A DNA stretch of 64,000 bases, from assembly GCF_000427885.1 (NCBI RefSeq), contig NZ_ATYW01000024.1, forward strand, positions 1 through 64,000. The letters run 5' to 3'. Position 1 is the first letter of the stretch. The number at the start of each line of letters is the position of its first letter. Under the pieces are notes generated by a model that saw nothing but the letters and a program-made list of their open reading frames with translations, had not been told where the DNA came from and did not search any database. A program made the translations under genes and the position numbers. Below are positions 54,307 through 62,587 of the stretch, piece by piece. This stretch comes from Glycomyces tenuis DSM 44171 (lineage in GTDB: Bacteria; Actinomycetota; Actinomycetes; Mycobacteriales; Micromonosporaceae).

Positions 54307-55812
54307 ATGCTGCGGAGCGTGACGTTGCCCCAGCTGTATCTCGCGCTGCTCATCGGCTGCGTCACCGTGCTCGTCTCCATCGCGGCCATCCGCGCCACCC
54401 ACCGTCTGGGGCTGCCGGCGCTGCTGGTGTTCCTCGGCGTGGGAATCCTGCTGGGCGAGGGCGTGGTGGGCATCGAGTTCGAGGACTTCGAGCTGGCGCA
54501 GGTCATCGGCACCTTCGCGCTGGCGCTCATCCTCATCGAGGGCGGCCTGTCGACCAGGTGGAACACGATCTCGGCCCAGTTGGCCCCCGCGAGCGTCCTG
54601 GCGACGTGCGGCGTGGTCGTCAGCGTCCTAGTCACGGCCGTCGGCACGCACTACCTGCTCGGCTTCTCCTGGCAGTTCTCCCTGGTGATCGGCGCGGTGA
54701 TCGGTTCGACCGACGCGGCAGCGGTGTTCTCGGAGCTGCGGGGCGTGGGCCTGCCGAAGCGGTTGAGCGGCCTGATCGAGGCCGAGTCGGGGCTCAACGA
54801 CGCCCCGGCGATGATCCTGGTGCTCGCCTTCGCCTCGGCGGCGGGCCTGCCGAGCGCGGGGAACCTGATCGGCACGCTGATCTGGCAGCTGGCGGCGGGC
54901 GCGTCGATCGGCCTGGCCGTCGGTCTCGCCGGGGCGTGGCTGCTCAGGCGGCTGGCGCTGCCGGTCTCGGGCCTGTACCCGCTGGCGGTGTTCAGCCTGG
55001 GCGTGGCGGCGTTCGCGGCGGCCGGGGCGCTCGACGCCTCCGGCCTCATCGCCGCGTACCTGGCGGCGCTGGTCCTGGGCAACTCGCATCTGCCGCACCG
55101 GGCGGCCACGCAGTCGTTCGCGACCGGGCTGGGCTGGATCGCGCAGTTGGGCATGTTCGTCATGCTCGGGATGCTGGCGAGCCCGGCGGGCCTGCTGGAC
55201 GCGGTGGTCCCGGCGCTGGTGATCGGGGCGGTGCTGACCTTGGCGGCCCGGCCGATCTCGGTGGCGCTGTGCCTGCTGCCGTTCCGCAGGCCGTGGCGGG
55301 AGCAGGTGTTCGTCTCCTGGGCGGGGCTGCGCGGGGCGGTGCCGATCGTGCTGGCCACCATCCCGCACTCCACGCGGCTGGAGGGCGCGCAGTCGCTGTG
55401 GGAGATCGTGTTCATCCTGGTCGCGGTGTACACGCTGCTCCAAGGGCCGCCCATGGCCTGGCTCGCCCGGCGCCTGCGGCTCGACGATCCGGGCGCCGTC
55501 CGGGAGATCGACATCGAGATCGCGCCGCTGGACGCGATCGACGGGGAGGTCCTGACCGCCACCGTGCCGAAGGGCTCGGGGCTGGCCGGGCTGCGCCTGT
55601 TCGAGCTGCGGCTGCCGGAGGGCAGCGTGATCGCGGCCGTGGTGCGCGAGGAGCGTCTGTTCGTGCCGGAGGTGGGCGAACGGCTGCGTTCGGGCGACCA
55701 GCTCATGGTGGTCACGCCGCCGCGTCTGCGCGAGGCCACCGAGCAGCGCCTGACGGCCCTGATGCGCGCGGGGCGCCTGGCGCGCTGGCTCGGGGAGAAC
55801 GGCAGGAGCTGA
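54307..55812 (+). CDS. K+(Na+)/H+ antiporter, CPA family with TrkA-C domain
   Basis: 501 residues. About 12 membrane helices (1-385) with GVGILLGEGVVGIEFEDFEL, the core STDAAAVFSELRGVGL and ESGLNDAPAMILVLAF, where the two acidic/charged ND positions of CPA1 exchangers are present. A C-terminal RCK_C/TrkA-C domain (about 410-480) follows, with GSGLAGLRLFELRLPEGSVI and RLRSGDQLMVVTPP. It resembles NhaP2/CvrA-type potassium/proton antiporters. ATG 54307. Divergent from the HIT gene. Confidence 0.9.
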   Translation: MLRSVTLPQLYLALLIGCVTVLVSIAAIRATHRLGLPALLVFLGVGILLGEGVVGIEFEDFELAQVIGTFALALILIEGGLSTRWNTISAQLAPASVLATCGVVVSVLVTAVGTHYLLGFSWQFSLVIGAVIGSTDAAAVFSELRGVGLPKRLSGLIEAESGLNDAPAMILVLAFASAAGLPSAGNLIGTLIWQLAAGASIGLAVGLAGAWLLRRLALPVSGLYPLAVFSLGVAAFAAAGALDASGLIAAYLAALVLGNSHLPHRAATQSFATGLGWIAQLGMFVMLGMLASPAGLLDAVVPALVIGAVLTLAARPISVALCLLPFRRPWREQVFVSWAGLRGAVPIVLATIPHSTRLEGAQSLWEIVFILVAVYTLLQGPPMAWLARRLRLDDPGAVREIDIEIAPLDAIDGEVLTATVPKGSGLAGLRLFELRLPEGSVIAAVVREERLFVPEVGERLRSGDQLMVVTPPRLREATEQRLTALMRAGRLARWLGENGRS

Positions 55813-55843
55813 GCCGCCGCTCCCAGTGGCTGGGACGGCGCGG

Positions 55844-55910
55844 TTGACAGCTCGCCGGTGATCGCGCATTCTTGCATCCAAGTAATCTACTAATGCTATA
55901 GGAATTATAG
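55844..55910 (+). promoter_or_regulatory. Promoter and dyad upstream of the TSUP permease gene
   Basis: TTGACA (55844-55849) and CATTCT (55867-55872) are separated by 17 nt, a good sigma-70-type pair. Downstream, in an unusually AT-rich stretch, CTATA-GGAAT-TATAG (55896-55910) is a perfect 5+5 dyad between the expected transcription start and the ribosome site. It is a candidate operator; the regulator is not identified. Confidence 0.55.
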
Positions 55911-55925
55911 GAAAGGATCGCCCCC

Positions 55926-56849
55926 GTGCGCACCCTCATCTTGCTCGGCCTGGTCGGTCTCGTCGCGCAACTCGTCGACGGCAGCCTCGGCATGGCCTAC
56001 GGCGTGACCTCGTCGACGCTGCTCCTGGCCATCGGCACCAGCCCGGCGGCGGCGTCGGCCACCGTCCACCTCGCCGAGATCGGCACCACGCTCGCCTCGG
56101 GCGCCTCGCATTGGCGCTTCGGCAACGTCGACTGGAAGGTCGTCGCGAAGATCGGCGTGCCCGGCGCCGTCGGCGCCTTCGCCGGAGCGACGTTCCTGTC
56201 CAGCCTGTCGACGGAGGTCGCCGGACCGGTCATGGCGGTGATCCTGTTCGGCCTCGGCGCCTACGTCCTGGTCAGGTTCACCTTCTTCGGGCTCAACCGG
56301 CACAACCTCGGCAAGCCGCTGCGGGGGCGCTTCCTCGGCCCACTGGGTCTGGTGGGCGGCTTCTTCGACGCCACCGGAGGCGGGGGCTGGGGCCCGGTCG
56401 GCACCCCGGCCCTGCTGGCCAGCGGCCGGATGGAGCCGCGCAAGGTCGTCGGCTCGATCGACACCTCCGAGTTCCTGGTCGCCGTGGCCGCCAGCATCGG
56501 CTTCCTGATCGGGCTGGGCGGCGAGGAGATCAACTTCTCCTGGGTCGGCGTGCTGCTGATCGGCGGCCTGATCGCCGCCCCGATCGCTGCCTGGCTCGTC
56601 CGGCACGTGCCGCCGCGGATCCTCGGGTCCCTGGTCGGCGGCGTCATCGTGTTCACCAATGCCCGGACGCTGCTGCGCAGCGACTGGATCGCCGCGCCGT
56701 CGGCCGTCGCGAACACGGTCTACGTGCTCGTCGCCCTCGCCTGGATCGGCGCGGTCGCCTACTCGGTGCGGGCCCACCGCCGTGACAGGGCCGCGGCCGC
56801 GGCGGAACCGGTCCCGGAGCGGACCGAGCCGGTGGCCGAGGACGCCTGA
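55926..56849 (+). CDS. TSUP-family permease (TauE/SafE, sulfite exporter-like)
   Basis: 307 residues with about eight membrane helices in two half-repeats. LVDGSLGMAYGVTSSTLLLA and VGGFFDATGGGGWGPVGTPA are the two family signature segments (DGxxGxGxG-type). It probably exports a sulfur anion or organic acid; the substrate is unknown. GTG 55926 has GAAAGGA about 8 nt upstream. The C-terminal 25 residues are charged. Downstream of the CPA antiporter but with its own promoter. Confidence 0.9.
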   Translation: MRTLILLGLVGLVAQLVDGSLGMAYGVTSSTLLLAIGTSPAAASATVHLAEIGTTLASGASHWRFGNVDWKVVAKIGVPGAVGAFAGATFLSSLSTEVAGPVMAVILFGLGAYVLVRFTFFGLNRHNLGKPLRGRFLGPLGLVGGFFDATGGGGWGPVGTPALLASGRMEPRKVVGSIDTSEFLVAVAASIGFLIGLGGEEINFSWVGVLLIGGLIAAPIAAWLVRHVPPRILGSLVGGVIVFTNARTLLRSDWIAAPSAVANTVYVLVALAWIGAVAYSVRAHRRDRAAAAAEPVPERTEPVAEDA

Positions 56850-57076
56850 ACCGAGCGGAGCGGCGGCCTGCGGCTGCGATCCTGCGCCGTTTCGGCGGTC
56901 GGCGCGGCGCGGGGGGGTTCCGCGGGCTCGGCGCCGGTGCGGCCGCAGGCGCGGTCGAAGCGCTCGGTGAGCCGGTGCGCGTCGGCCCAGAGGTTGTTGT
57001 AGCGGTCGCGCGGGCCGCCGCTCGAGAGGCCCTTCGAGTCGACGTGATCGGCGGGCGGCGAGCACCGCGCGACCAA
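56759..57076 (-). pseudogene. Possible gene remnant or small hypothetical gene after thrS
   Basis: 105 residues from TTG 57076. Codons from about 57050 to 56900 have almost only G/C at the third position and encode a plausible helix (DRYNNLWADAHRLTERFDRA), but the frame has no ATG/GTG start or ribosome site and stays open further upstream. The C-terminal 30 residues overlap the TSUP gene antisense and are low complexity. It could be the 3' remnant of a lost gene. No family recognised. Confidence 0.35.
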
Positions 57077-57143
57077 CTGTTGTCGGATAGGCGACAGGAG
57101 CGGTTCCCGGCGGCGGGCGGGCCGCCGCCGGGTTCGGGCGGTC

Positions 57144-59171
57144 CTACTCCCCCGCCGCCGAGGGGCCCGTGTTGACGCGGGATTCGACGACGTCGACGAC
57201 GTGGGCGAGGGCCTCGTCGACGGGGACGCCGTTGCGCTGGGAGCCGTCCCTGTAGCGGAAGGAGACGGTGCCGGCGTTCTGGTCCTCGTCGCCGACGATC
57301 ACCATGAACGGGATCTTCTGGAGCTGGGCGTTGCGGACCTTCTTCTGCATCCGGTCGTCGGAGTGGTCGACCTCGCAGCGGATGCCGCGCTCGCGGAGCC
57401 TGGCGAAGAAATCGTCGAGGTAGTCGGCGTTCTCGTCGCGGACGGGGATGCCGACGGCCTGCACCGGGGACAGCCACGCGGGGAACGCGCCCGCGTAGTG
57501 CTCGGTGAGGACCCCGAAGAACCGCTCGATGGAGCCGAACAGGGCCCGGTGGATCATGACCGGCTGCCTGCGGGTGCCGTCGGCCGCGGAGTACTCCAGG
57601 GCGAAGCGCGCCGGCTGGTTGAAGTCCAGTTGGATGGTCGACATCTGCCAGGTCCGGCCGATGGCGTCCCTCGCCTGCACCGAGATCTTCGGACCGTAGA
57701 ACGCCGCCCCGCCGGGGTCGGGCACCAGATCGAGCCCGGAGGACTCGGCGACCTCGCGCAGCGTGGCGGTGGCCTGCTCCCACAGGGCGTCGTCGCCGAT
57801 GAACTTCGACGAGTCGTCCTTGGTGGAGAGCTCCAGGTAGAAGTCGCTGAGGCCGTAGTCGCGCAGCAGCTCCAGCACGAAGGACAGCAGGCTCGCGATC
57901 TCCCCGGGCGCCTGCTCCTCGGTGCAGTAGATGTGCGCGTCGTCCATGGTCAGGCCGCGGACACGGGTGAGCCCGTGGACCACGCCGGACTTCTCGTAGC
58001 GGTACACCGACCCGAACTCCGACAGGCGCAGCGGCAGCTCCCGGTAGGAGCGTCCCCGCGACTTGTAGATCAGGTTGTGCATCGGGCAGTTCATGGACTT
58101 GAGGTAGTAGTCCGCGCCCTCGAACTCCATGGGCGGGAACATCGAGTCCGCGTAGTACGGCAGGTGCCCGGAGGTCTCGAACAGGACCGACTTGGTGATG
58201 TGCGGGGTGTTGACCAGCTCGTACCCGGCGGCCTTCTGCCGCTCGCGCAGGTAGGACTCCATCTCCTGGCGGATGATGCCGCCCTTGGGATGGAAGACCG
58301 GCAGGCCGCTGCCGAGCTCCTCGGGGAAGCTGAACAGGTCGAGCTGCTGGCCCAGCTTGCGGTGGTCGCGCTTGGCGGCCTCCTCCAGGCGCTGGAGGTA
58401 GTCCTTCTGCTCGGCCTTGCTCGGCCAGGCGGTGCCGTAGATCCGCTGGAGCTGCGGGTTCTTCTCCGAGCCCATCCAGTAGGCCGCGGCCGAGCGCATG
58501 ACCTTGACCGCCCCGATGAGGCGGGTCGAGGGCAGGTGCGGGCCGCGGCACAGGTCCGACCAGACGCGCTCGCCGCTCTTGGGGTCGAGGTTGTCGTAGG
58601 CGGTGAGCTCGCCGCCGCCGACCTCCATGACCTCGTCGGCGTCGGTGCCCTCGCCCTTGGTCTCGATCAGCTCGAGCTTGTAGGGCTCGTGCGCGAGCTC
58701 GGCGCGGGCCTCGTCGAGCGAGGCGTACTTGCGGCGGCGGAAGGGCTGCCCCTGCTTGATGATCTGAAGCATCCGCTTCTCGATCTGCTTGAGGTCATCG
58801 GGGGTGAACGGCTCGGCGACGTCGAAGTCGTAGTAGAAGCCGTCGGTCACCGGCGGGCCGATGCCGAGCTTGGCCTCGCGCAGCTCCTGGACGGCCTGGG
58901 CCATGACGTGCGCGGCCGAGTGGCGCATGACGCTGAGCCCGTCGGGGCTGTTCAGCGGCACCGGCTCGACCTTGGCGTCGGCCTCGGGGACCCACGCGAG
59001 GTCCCTCAGGCGGCCGTCGGCGTCGCGGACGACGACGATCGCGTTCGGGCCGTGGACGGGGAGACCGGCCTCGGCCACCGCGTCGGCGCACGTAGTGCCA
59101 GCCGTCACCCAGAGCGGTTCGGTCGCGCTCACGGCGGGGACTGGACTGGTGTTCGGCGCTGCGGATGCCAC
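57144..59171 (-). CDS. thrS: Threonine--tRNA ligase
   Basis: 675 residues. The N-terminal TGS domain (about 15-75) precedes the editing domain with [12 protein letters not shown], the catalytic core with motif 2 ([17 protein letters not shown]), the zinc ligands in [22 protein letters not shown] and [13 protein letters not shown], and the anticodon-binding domain (about 570-665). Complete and of normal length. It charges tRNA-Thr. The start at 59171 is preceded by GGGAGAACC. Confidence 0.97.
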   Translation of the reverse strand: MASAAPNTSPVPAVSATEPLWVTAGTTCADAVAEAGLPVHGPNAIVVVRDADGRLRDLAWVPEADAKVEPVPLNSPDGLSVMRHSAAHVMAQAVQELREAKLGIGPPVTDGFYYDFDVAEPFTPDDLKQIEKRMLQIIKQGQPFRRRKYASLDEARAELAHEPYKLELIETKGEGTDADEVMEVGGGELTAYDNLDPKSGERVWSDLCRGPHLPSTRLIGAVKVMRSAAAYWMGSEKNPQLQRIYGTAWPSKAEQKDYLQRLEEAAKRDHRKLGQQLDLFSFPEELGSGLPVFHPKGGIIRQEMESYLRERQKAAGYELVNTPHITKSVLFETSGHLPYYADSMFPPMEFEGADYYLKSMNCPMHNLIYKSRGRSYRELPLRLSEFGSVYRYEKSGVVHGLTRVRGLTMDDAHIYCTEEQAPGEIASLLSFVLELLRDYGLSDFYLELSTKDDSSKFIGDDALWEQATATLREVAESSGLDLVPDPGGAAFYGPKISVQARDAIGRTWQMSTIQLDFNQPARFALEYSAADGTRRQPVMIHRALFGSIERFFGVLTEHYAGAFPAWLSPVQAVGIPVRDENADYLDDFFARLRERGIRCEVDHSDDRMQKKVRNAQLQKIPFMVIVGDEDQNAGTVSFRYRDGSQRNGVPVDEALAHVVDVVESRVNTGPSAAGE

Positions 59172-59303
59172 GGTTCTCCCTCAATCGTTCGGCCGAGCGG
59201 GGCTCGGCGCTCATTTCGCGTCAATGGTAGTCGCCGTCGGGGAACGGGCTCCAACGCATTACCGGCGCGACCTCCCCCGCCGGAAGTTTTCCCGGGCGCG
59301 GAC

Positions 59304-59334
59304 TTGACCTTAGAGCCGACTCCAAGGTTTACGG
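59304..59334 (+). promoter_or_regulatory. MerR-type promoter/operator, probably leaderless
   Basis: TTGACC (59304-59309) and TTACGG (59329-59334) are 19 nt apart, the overlong spacer typical of MerR-controlled promoters. The spacer is filled by a dyad ACCTT-A-GAG....CTC-C-AAGGT (59307-59328). The -10 box ends 7 nt before the ATG of the MerR gene, with no ribosome site between, so the transcript probably starts at or next to the start codon. Confidence 0.85.
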
Positions 59335-59341
59335 TCGATCC

Positions 59342-59776
59342 ATGACCACCGCAACCGCACCGCTCACCGTCGGGAAGGTCGCCGAGGCCGTGGGCGTCTC
59401 GGCCGACACCATCCGCCACTGGGAGCACGAGGGCCTGTTCCCGGCCGCCGGGCGCAGCGCGGCCGGCTACCGGCGCTACGGCCCCGAGGCGATCGACCGG
59501 GCACGGTTCATCCGCACCTGCCAGGGCGCGGGGCTGCGGCTCGGCGACATCGCCGACCTGCTGGCCGTGCGCGACACCGGCGTGTGCCCGTGCGAGCCGG
59601 CCGAGCAGCACCTGGAGCGGCGCATCGGCGAGATCAGCGCCGAGATCGCCAGGCTCGAGGGCTTGCGGTCCCAGCTCACGTCGATGCTGCGGGCGGTCGA
59701 GGACGGGGGCTGCGGCGAGCCGCTGCCCGCGAACTGGTGCCCGCCCGAGCAATGCGAGGAGGGAGGTGCGACATGA
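59342..59776 (+). CDS. MerR-family heavy-metal-responsive regulator
   Basis: 144 residues. The winged helix begins TVGKVAEAVGVSADTIRHWE and GYRRYGPEAI; a dimer helix (about 88-118) follows. Metal-type cysteines are at 60, 82, 84, 124, 133 and 138 (GVCPCEPAE and CGEPLPANWCPPEQC), as in ZntR/CadR-like sensors. It likely twists its own promoter (see 59304) when metal binds. It autoregulates together with a 15-residue Cys-rich ORF whose ATG overlaps its stop. The metal cannot be decided from sequence. Confidence 0.9.
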   Translation: MTTATAPLTVGKVAEAVGVSADTIRHWEHEGLFPAAGRSAAGYRRYGPEAIDRARFIRTCQGAGLRLGDIADLLAVRDTGVCPCEPAEQHLERRIGEISAEIARLEGLRSQLTSMLRAVEDGGCGEPLPANWCPPEQCEEGGAT

Positions 59777-59820
59777 ACGAGGAATGCTGCCCGTGCTGCG
59801 GCCCCGGCTGCTGCGGCTGA
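59773..59820 (+). CDS. 15-residue cysteine-rich peptide (MNEECCPCCGPGCCG), metallothionein-like composition
   Basis: The ATG overlaps the MerR stop in ATGA, with GAGGAGGGAGG ending 6 nt upstream, the best ribosome site in this part of the window. The product has six Cys in 15 residues (5, 6, 8, 9, 13, 14) in three CC pairs, plus two Glu, and nothing else of note. TGA at 59818-59820. Translational coupling to a metal sensor and the Cys arrangement suggest a metal-binding micropeptide. No family known to me has this form; peptide expression is not proven by sequence. Confidence 0.6.
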   Translation: MNEECCPCCGPGCCG

Positions 59821-59899
59821 CCGTGCCCGCGGGTTCCGACCCCGCGCCCGTCCGCTGTCGCGGGCGGGCGCGGCCGGCGCTAGGGGCCGCACCAGCCCG

Positions 59900-60868
59900 T
59901 CAAGCGGTGGTCAGGACGATCTTCCCGAGGTGCCCTCCGGCGCCCATGACGCGGTGCGCCTCGTCCGCGTCGGTCAGCGGCACGCGAGTGGTGACCACCG
60001 GTTTGACCAGGCCGTCGTCGAGGGCGGGCCAGACGTGCTCGAAGAGCTCGGCGAGGATGCTCCGGCGCTGTTCGAGCGGGCGGGCGCGCAGCGTCGTGCC
60101 GGCGACGGTGTGGCGTTTGGACAGGAGCCTGCCCAGGTCGATCTCGGCGGTGCGGCCCTGCTGGAGGCCGATGACGACGAGGCGCCCGTCGGTGTCGAGG
60201 GCCTTGAGGTTGTCCTCGAAGTAGGCCGCGCCGACGACGTCCAGGATGGCCTTCGCGCCTCCGGCGGCCTGGAGTTCGGCCGAGAAGTCCTCACTGCGGT
60301 AGTCGAGGACGCGTTCGGCGCCGAGCGCCTTGAGCTCTTCGGCGAACTCGGATCGGGCGGTGGTCCAGACCTCGGCGCCGACGAGTCGGTGGACGTACTG
60401 GATCGCGAAGGTCCCGATGCCGCCCGATCCGCCGTGGACCAGCACCCGAGGCGGGCGTTCGGGGGATCTCGGCCCGATCAGGTAGCCGAGGTTGGAGTGG
60501 ACGGTGGCGGCGACCTCGGGCAGGGCCGCGGCGTCGACGAGGTCGACGCCTTCGGGCTTCGGCAGCACGAGCCCGGCGTCGACGGCGACGAGTTCGGCGT
60601 AGCCGCCGCCGGAGAGCAGGGCGCACACCTCGGTGCCGACGAGGGCGGCGTTCTCCTCGCCGCCGACGGCGACGATCGTCCCGGACACCTCGAGGCCGGG
60701 CCAGGCGGGCGCCCCGGCGGGGGGTGGGTAGTGGCCCGCGACCTGGAGGAGGTCGGCGCGGTTCACGCCGGCCGCGGCCACCTCGATGAGCACTTCTTCG
60801 GGGCCGGCTTCGGGGTCGGGCACGGTGTCGGCGATCAGTTTCCCGTCGGCGACGGTCATGGCGAGCAT
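59900..60868 (-). CDS. NADPH:quinone oxidoreductase-like zinc-independent MDR enzyme
   Basis: 322 residues of the medium-chain dehydrogenase/reductase superfamily. The N-terminal GroES-like domain has AAAGVNRADLLQVAGHYPPP; the Rossmann domain has RVLVHGGSGGIGTFAIQYVH and ALGAERVLDYRSEDFS. It lacks the cysteine cluster of the zinc-binding alcohol dehydrogenases, so it is most like QOR/PIG3. Reduces quinones or enones with NADPH. ATG 60868; ATG 60859 possible. A hairpin separates it from the ferredoxin reductase gene. Confidence 0.88.
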   Translation of the reverse strand: MLAMTVADGKLIADTVPDPEAGPEEVLIEVAAAGVNRADLLQVAGHYPPPAGAPAWPGLEVSGTIVAVGGEENAALVGTEVCALLSGGGYAELVAVDAGLVLPKPEGVDLVDAAALPEVAATVHSNLGYLIGPRSPERPPRVLVHGGSGGIGTFAIQYVHRLVGAEVWTTARSEFAEELKALGAERVLDYRSEDFSAELQAAGGAKAILDVVGAAYFEDNLKALDTDGRLVVIGLQQGRTAEIDLGRLLSKRHTVAGTTLRARPLEQRRSILAELFEHVWPALDDGLVKPVVTTRVPLTDADEAHRVMGAGGHLGKIVLTTA

Positions 60869-60946
60869 TCCCGCATCCTAAGACCCTGGTGGCGGGCAGG
60901 GGCATGACACCCGGACATTTTCCCGCCATTGTGGGAAGTGGGGCGT

Positions 60947-60971
60947 GAAGCCCTTGCAGTGCAACGGCTTC
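60947..60971 (-). terminator. Hairpin downstream of the ferredoxin-NADP reductase gene
   Basis: 12-nt arms (60947-60958 and 60960-60971) with a single C-C mismatch, just past the reductase stop. The RNA would form a stem of about 10 bp with a short loop. No T-tract. Confidence 0.5.
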
Positions 60972-60976
60972 GTCCC

Positions 60977-61954
60977 TCAGGGTCCTTCGCTGGAGTGGCC
61001 GGGGAAGAGGTGCGCCTCGGGGTCGATGGCGACCGCGGCGTTGTTCACGGCGGTGGCCGCCTCGCCGAAGCCGGTGGCGATGAGCCGGACCTTGCCGGGG
61101 TACTGCGCGATGTCCCCGGCGGCGAAGACGCGGGGCAGGTTCGTCGCCATCGAGGAGTCGACGAGGACGCAGCGCTTCTCGATGTCCAGGCCCCATTCGG
61201 TGATCGGCCCGAGGTCGGCGGTGAAGCCGAGGGCGGCGACGATGGTGTCCGCCGGGAGCAGGCGCGATTCGTCCTCGCCTTTGACGATCACCTCCACGCC
61301 GGTGACGCGCTCGTCGCCGAGCAGGCGGGCCACCTGGGCGTTGACGATGATCGGGACATTGAGGCGGCGGACGCGGGCGATGGTGCCCTCGTGGGCGCGG
61401 AACTTCTCGCGGCGGTGGACGAGGGTGACGCTGCGGGCGAGGGGGTGCAGGGCCAGCGCCCAGTCGAAGGCGGAGTCGCCGCCGCCGACGACCACGACGT
61501 CGTGGCCCTCGTGGGCGGCGAGCTCGGGGACGAAGTAGACCACGCCTTCGCCGCCGAAGTCGGCCGCGGCCGGGAGCGGCCGGGAGGTGAAGCTGCCGAG
61601 GCCGCCGGTGATGATGACGGCGCCGCAGCGGACGCGGGTGCCGTCGTCGAAGTCGAGCACGGGCGCGCCCTCGACGTGGTCGAGCTTCTCGGCGCGGCGT
61701 CCGAGCAGGTAGTCCGGTTCGAACGGGGCGGCCTGGCGGACCAGGTTGTCGACGAGGTCGCGGCCCTTGATCTCGGGGAAGCCGCCGACGTCGAAGATGA
61801 GCTTCTCGGGGTACATGGCGGTGATCTGGCCGCCGGGCTCGGGCAGCGCGTCGGCCACCACTGTCGACAGTCCGCGGAAGCCCGCGTAGTAGGCCGCGTA
61901 GAGGCCGGTCGGCCCGGCACCGACGATCACGAGGTCGACTGAGATTTCCGGCAC
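60977..61954 (-). CDS. Ferredoxin--NADP+ reductase, type 2 (thioredoxin reductase-like)
   Basis: 325 residues. FAD site VDLVIVGAGPTGLYAAYYAG at the start, NADPH site DVVVVGGGDSAFDWALALH (about 160), and the C-terminal FAD site RVFAAGDIAQYPGKVRLIAT. It has no CxxC disulfide of thioredoxin reductase, and the PEKLIFDVGGFPEIKGRDLV segment is typical of ferredoxin/flavodoxin-NADP reductases of this group. GTG 61954; a dyad lies 20 nt upstream. Confidence 0.92.
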   Translation of the reverse strand: MPEISVDLVIVGAGPTGLYAAYYAGFRGLSTVVADALPEPGGQITAMYPEKLIFDVGGFPEIKGRDLVDNLVRQAAPFEPDYLLGRRAEKLDHVEGAPVLDFDDGTRVRCGAVIITGGLGSFTSRPLPAAADFGGEGVVYFVPELAAHEGHDVVVVGGGDSAFDWALALHPLARSVTLVHRREKFRAHEGTIARVRRLNVPIIVNAQVARLLGDERVTGVEVIVKGEDESRLLPADTIVAALGFTADLGPITEWGLDIEKRCVLVDSSMATNLPRVFAAGDIAQYPGKVRLIATGFGEAATAVNNAAVAIDPEAHLFPGHSSEGP

Positions 61955-61974
61955 CTGGCATCACCGACTTCGTC

Positions 61975-61991
61975 GTCATGGCTTTCATGAC
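61975..61991. promoter_or_regulatory. Dyad between the ferredoxin reductase and GNAT genes
   Basis: GTCATG-gcttt-CATGAC is a perfect 6+6 inverted repeat, 21 nt before the reductase start codon. Same arms as the Phd operator at 44932 but a different spacer, so probably unrelated. Possible operator of the reductase. Confidence 0.35.
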
Positions 61992-62022
61992 ATCGTAGCC
62001 AGTGATCGTCCTCTATGCGGTT

Positions 62023-62052
62023 TTGACCGTGAACCGGCTCGGACCTTATACT
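62023..62052 (+). promoter_or_regulatory. Sigma-70-type promoter for a leaderless GNAT gene
   Basis: TTGACC (62023-62028) and TATACT (62047-62052) with an 18-nt spacer. The -10 box ends 7 nt before the ATG at 62060 and no ribosome site fits, so the transcript should be leaderless. Confidence 0.7.
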
Positions 62053-62059
62053 GCTTCCA

Positions 62060-62506
62060 ATGCAGTCCACGAGGATCGAGCGCGCCGGCGCACGGGACGC
62101 GGACCGCCTGACCGCCCTCGTCCAGTCGTCCGGTGCCTACCGGGGCAGGTACTACTCCATCATCGACGGCTACCGCCTGGCCCCCGAGTACGTCGAACAC
62201 CACCAGGTCTTCATGTCCCTCGACGCCGCCGGAGACCTTCTCGGCTTCTACGCGCTCGTCCTCGACCCGCCCGAGCTGGACCTGGCGTTCGTCGCCGACC
62301 ACGCCCAGGGCATGGGGGTCGGGCGGCGCCTGGTGGAGCACATGATCGCCCGCGCGAGGGCCTTCGGCCTGCGCGAGGTGCGGGTGGTCTCCCATCCCCC
62401 GGCCGAGCAGTTCTACCGCCGGCTCGGCGCCGAGCCGGTCGGCACGGTCCCGCCCTCGCCGCCGGAGATCGGCTGGGAGCGCCCCGAGCTGCGGTTCACG
62501 ATCTGA
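62060..62506 (+). CDS. GNAT-family N-acetyltransferase
   Basis: 148 residues. The acetyl-CoA site is FVADHAQGMGVGRRLVEHMI (about 75-95), followed by LREVRVVSHPPAEQFYRRLG. A single GNAT fold with unknown acceptor. ATG 62060 follows a good promoter directly (see 62023). Divergent from the ferredoxin reductase gene and followed after 81 nt by gmd. Confidence 0.87.
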   Translation: MQSTRIERAGARDADRLTALVQSSGAYRGRYYSIIDGYRLAPEYVEHHQVFMSLDAAGDLLGFYALVLDPPELDLAFVADHAQGMGVGRRLVEHMIARARAFGLREVRVVSHPPAEQFYRRLGAEPVGTVPPSPPEIGWERPELRFTI

Positions 62507-62587
62507 GATCGAGGCCGCCGGGCGGACCGGGCGCTGCATTAGACTCGGCGGGCGCACATCGGCAACCGACGCCCGCGGAGTGGTGAA

